Assembly (NCBI GenBank): GCA_014729595.1
Contig: WJJU01000440.1
Span: forward strand, 1-8,029
DNA length: 8,029 bases
From: Chitinivibrionales bacterium
GTDB taxonomy: Bacteria; Fibrobacterota; Chitinivibrionia; Chitinivibrionales; WJMI01
Direction of reading: 5' to 3'
In this document: in pieces, positions 7,901 to 8,029 of the stretch
How the letters are laid out: every line of letters starts with the position of its first letter
How positions within the stretch are numbered: position 1 is the stretch's first letter
Made by a program: the position numbers and the translations under genes
Notes under the pieces: generated by a model
Told to the model about the DNA's origin: nothing
The model's input: the letters and a program-made list of their open reading frames with translations, nothing else
Databases searched by the model: none

Positions 7901-8029
7901 TCGTTGCCAAGCTTCTGGGCCGCCAGGAATCCAACGAAGAGCCCCCCTCGACACTCAAACCCTCCACTTCAGTCCCGTCGTTGCCCAAGAGCCGTTCATC
8001 CTCGCCGTCACCAAATTTCGTATGCTGAC
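1941..8029 (-). CDS. Giant RTX calcium-binding surface/secreted protein (5' end beyond window)
   Basis: This is the 3' part of a very large gene; at least 2,028 codons are visible. A TTG at 7988 could be called as start, but the frame is open upstream to 8029 (reading QHTKFGDGEDERL), so the true N-terminus lies outside. Numbering here starts at that TTG. Order: beta-rich non-repeat domain (about 45-170); two GDNA modules (187-262); GGxGxDxUx nonapeptides with interspersed spacer modules (about 211-1917); non-repeat tail (1918-2015). Such nonapeptides bind Ca2+ in parallel beta-rolls and fold after export, typically by a type I secretion system using a C-terminal signal. The protein is extremely acidic and Asp/Gly-rich. 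It has a handful of cysteines, including the last residue, although RTX exoproteins usually have few or none. No enzymatic domain is visible. It ends at a terminator, so it is not obviously co-transcribed with the lipoprotein-sapC pair. Adhesin, S-layer-like protein or biofilm matrix protein are all possible; class is confident, role is not. Confidence 0.95.
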   Translation of the reverse strand, partial: QHTKFGDGEDERLLGNDGTEVEGLSVEGGSSLDSWRPRSLATNAHDQIDNPGTQNESLFEGYLSCGTGETLDVKLSGLAGVGSSCDIYVYLDADDGSSKSDSSIREISMDDVPLFLNDPDGNTYRGEFVEAASSAANGGGHGNYVVFRDVTADSVHVRIDDDASFVGSGNNRPAISAIQIVSGADKNSVVVNSDTERDAVVGDNAVAQLYEGKVYELSSKAVEIGGDDFITTGEDTDVVIGGAGGDRVDGQGGHDLIFGDNANLIMFKGEVIGFDPSQFNDGYHSWKSLDGNDYYPSVFNPYAIEGVVLLRKTVGGDDYLSGGAGDDLLYGQYGDDTFGFAGEGLGRDRIVEAGDSQYEGRPNDARDKLDFSAFAGSIAVDLSEADTQIVNCIIVDGDVNLALTLFSETGIEDVVGGDFDDIIFGNNRENVIHGDALGHSDGGNDIIDAAGGDDTVFGAKGDDIIIGGSGRDSLSGNEGNDTIIGGRDNPTNPYDYDSEEGDDTIHGNEGNDTLWGSQGDDGLYGDEGDDILYGEGGDDLLVGGVGNDKLDGDGGDDLLAGGAGYDTIDGGSGVDLLYFPGATFGVSVVLSHGGKGTATDGFVDASIEPAVAFIDELDRIEGAVGTDFADSMLGDDKCNEFHGGGGDDTIDGGGGGDLLYGDAGDDLLTGERGNDTIHGGTGADTIDAGSGNDTVVWNDGDGNDNVELGSGSDDFKASVGDSDDLVKIENGASGAAAITITSSQTSVLQLSLDRSDDIRIDTAGGNDRVVVDSLSNVDLWRIDVSLGAGDDVLDGRKAEVSVRAFGEQGDDTFIGGHAHDSFDGGEGSDWVDYSLAESAIWVSMGYIVHTDGMGSYDTLEYIENIRGSQFDDFIVGTNGDNEIRGLGGNDRILGCGGDDLIFGGAGDDALDGDEGEDVLYGGEGSDTIDAGNDADIVYGEAGEDIIDGGGGDDSLYGGEGDDTIFGGSGDDLILGDAGDDVLDGEWGNDTIDGGVGNDEIDGGSDDDAVTGNVGNDAITGGSGRDVVFYAEESMAGAQGVIVNLSDCGDGTAVDGFLGLDTLLAIEDITGTRFSDTLTGNQSDNHIYGGGGDDSIDGGGGDDSLYGQAGNDDVRGGDGDDSIEGGQGSDLVDAGEGDDRVYWKAGDGSDMAASLGTGRCDRVYIATTDADEAIGIESSGADTLVVTVGDSLTGSVVDTFAYMSADYLTLMTYGGDDTVVLGDLGSAGIDEVNVDLGDGDDRLDANAVTVATDIVAIGGAGNDLFAGGAGHDEFDGGDGVDWVDYSEATERVRVELWRKARDDGRGSWDTLSNIENVIGTEYDDSIEGSYEANEILGLGGDDWIDGNGGNDVIAGGGGDDTIDGGSGDDMIDGGAGSDTLDGESGDDRIAGGAGNDSIEGGGGTDLLYFPESDQAGAHGVEVILSSHGRGTVFDSVGGTDTLAGGVEGAVGTRFADTLVGNDDENEFYGGAGGDFIDGRGGDDALLGEEGDDTIYGDEGEDTIIGGDGIDAIDAGADDDAVRWFAGDGEDAMVDLGAGRYDTMEISTTDEAEMIVVGSGMDAGVTVSMTAAGGIGSSLSFANADSIRLTTGDGDDTVVIGDIGTTDCDGLEVDLGAGNDLLDAFDGSSATPLTAFGAEGNDTFIGGAAIDSFDGGVGEDWVDYSRVHNGVQVDLSRRADDDGMGAKDYLDDIENVRGSQFGDYIKGSSADNVILGLGGNDRIDGDGGNDEIHGGGGDDTIRGESGNDTIFGEDGADDIDGGGDDDLLDGGRGDDTVDGGYAGTDLLMFGDAGRGVFVKMESYGAGVADDGAEGLDTFHRIDGAVGTEYFDFMIGNDYDNEFHGMGGEDVLRGGGGEDILAGGDGIDLVEGGQGNDLLMGGAENDIAIGAEGNDLLIGGTGDDMIEAGRGETDHLVRQDYDGNDTINGDTGENDQLTILTSGVLNEIITTQVDDDLYNVGRTTAMPFELEVRGVEHIESESVDSQDSAGLSLSDWDLVATDGSSAPSSATASTNPLLIDLLMNGSEESEC
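1944..2237 (-). other. Non-repeat C-terminal tail of the RTX protein (residues 1918-2015)
   Basis: After the last nonapeptides the protein turns into about 45 beta-rich residues (LTILTSGVLNEIITTQ, 1921-1936, to about GVEHIES, 1958-1964). These resemble the middle of module B. A Ser/Ala/Thr/Pro linker follows (about 1988-1999). The end is a short hydrophobic patch PLLIDLLMN (2000-2008) and an acidic end GSEESEC. A hydrophobic patch plus acidic terminal residues fits what is known of uncleaved C-terminal type I secretion signals, but these are poorly conserved and I infer this only from position and composition. A terminal cysteine is unusual. Confidence 0.5.
2238..2681 (-). repeat. RTX super-repeat unit 4, partial (residues 1770-1917)
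   Basis: Module A4 begins DLLMFGDAGRG (1770), keeps the GAVGT core and NEFHG, and is followed by nonapeptides (GGQGNDLLM, GGTGDDMIE). Modules B and C do not follow; the protein instead passes into its C-terminal tail, whose first part resembles the middle of module B. Confidence 0.75.
2682..3818 (-). repeat. RTX super-repeat unit 3 (residues 1391-1769, 379 aa)
   Basis: Module A3 begins DLLYFPESDQ (1391), module B3 has W1509 in VRWFAGDG, and module C3 has W1646 in WVDYS, followed by seven nonapeptides plus one extra residue (GYAGT). The total length equals that of unit 2 after small compensating indels inside modules A, B and C. Confidence 0.85.
3819..4955 (-). repeat. RTX super-repeat unit 2 (residues 1012-1390, 379 aa)
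   Basis: Module A2 begins DVVFYAEES (1012), module B2 has W1129 in VYWKAGDG, and module C2 has W1268 in WVDYS, followed by seven nonapeptides. A2 is the most divergent A module: it reads IEDITGTRF where A1, A3 and A4 keep a GAVGT core, and NHIYG where they have NEF(H/Y)G. Confidence 0.85.
4956..5372 (-). repeat. Expanded array of 15 nonapeptides (residues 873-1011)
   Basis: Behind module C1, 15 uninterrupted nonapeptides run from LGGNDRILG to NVGNDAITG, plus a partial GSGR. The matching arrays behind C2 and C3 have seven. The difference, eight copies or 72 residues, accounts for the whole change in C-to-A distance between unit 1 (195) and unit 2 (123). Confidence 0.85.
4956..6305 (-). repeat. 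RTX super-repeat unit 1 (residues 562-1011, 450 aa)
   Basis: Module A1 begins DLLYFPGATF (562), followed by a short RTX array, module B1 (W684 in VVWNDGDGND), module C1 (W817 in WVDYS) and a long array of 15 nonapeptides. A-to-C distance is 255 residues, the same as in units 2 and 3 within one residue. It is longer than the other units only behind module C. Confidence 0.85.
7203..7430 (-). repeat. Two GDNA-type modules (residues 187-262)
   Basis: VVGDNAVAQLYEGKVYELS (187-205) and IFGDNANLIMFKGEVIGF (244-261) are related segments whose GDNA motifs lie 57 residues apart (189 and 246), with nonapeptide-like GGDDFITTG and GGAGGDRVD between them. GDN(A/G) modules of this kind commonly occur as long tandem runs in giant RTX-like bacterial proteins, so more copies may lie elsewhere in this gene. 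Confidence 0.6.
7479..7856 (-). other. Non-repeat beta-rich domain of the RTX protein (residues 45-170)
   Basis: This stretch has hydrophobic/polar alternation typical of a beta-sandwich: LDVKLSGLAG (58-67), CDIYVYLDAD (72-81), YVVFRDVTADSVHVRI (131-146) and AISAIQIVSG (161-170). Two cysteines (52 and 72) could form a disulfide. The ending resembles the last strand of galactose-binding-like or carbohydrate-binding domains. I cannot assign a family by eye; ligand binding is a guess. Confidence 0.5.

Noticed and set aside
7986..7988. TTG as start codon of the RTX gene
   Set aside because: The frame stays open through the window edge with RTX-like acidic residues (FGDGEDE), so this is an internal codon.

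Overview
The window looks like a piece of a Gram-negative bacterial chromosome with fairly high GC. Nothing in it fixes the genus. The evidence for Gram-negative is a type I-style RTX exoprotein, a lipoprotein with a signal peptidase II site, and a SapC-family protein. All three genes lie on the minus strand, so the order of reading is from high to low coordinates. There is no RNA gene, CRISPR array, transposase or plus-strand gene that I can support.

Region by region: (1) 8029 to 1941 is the 3' part (at least 2,028 codons) of one enormous gene for an Asp/Gly-rich, calcium-binding RTX (hemolysin-type) surface or secreted protein. Its reading frame is open through the end of the window, so its N-terminus is missing. 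It shows a beta-rich non-repeat domain (about residues 45-170, counted from a TTG codon at 7988), then two GDNA-type modules, then about 1,700 residues of GGxGxDxUx nonapeptides, then a non-repeat C-terminal tail of about 100 residues. The nonapeptide region is ordered into a higher-order repeat: module A, RTX, module B, module C, RTX. Units begin at residues 562, 1012, 1391 and 1770. Units 2 and 3 are both exactly 379 residues. Unit 1 is longer because its last array has eight extra nonapeptides. (2) 1940 to 1716 is a gap holding a 13-bp perfect-stem terminator directly behind the RTX gene and some small palindromes. (3) 1715 to 768 encodes an unrecognised 315-residue lipoprotein starting at GTG. 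(4) 740 to 1 encodes a SapC-family protein (246 codons visible, almost the whole family length). It lies 27 nt behind the lipoprotein, with a strong Shine-Dalgarno, and runs off the left edge.

Working together (inference): SapC is named from the Campylobacter fetus sap locus, where the S-layer protein is exported by the SapDEF type I system. A giant RTX protein next to a lipoprotein-sapC pair suggests a cell-surface layer or adhesin system. In it, the RTX protein would be exported by a type I secretion system and fold in external calcium, and the lipoprotein may be an envelope partner. No transporter gene is in view. Genes beyond the left edge would be the first place to look.
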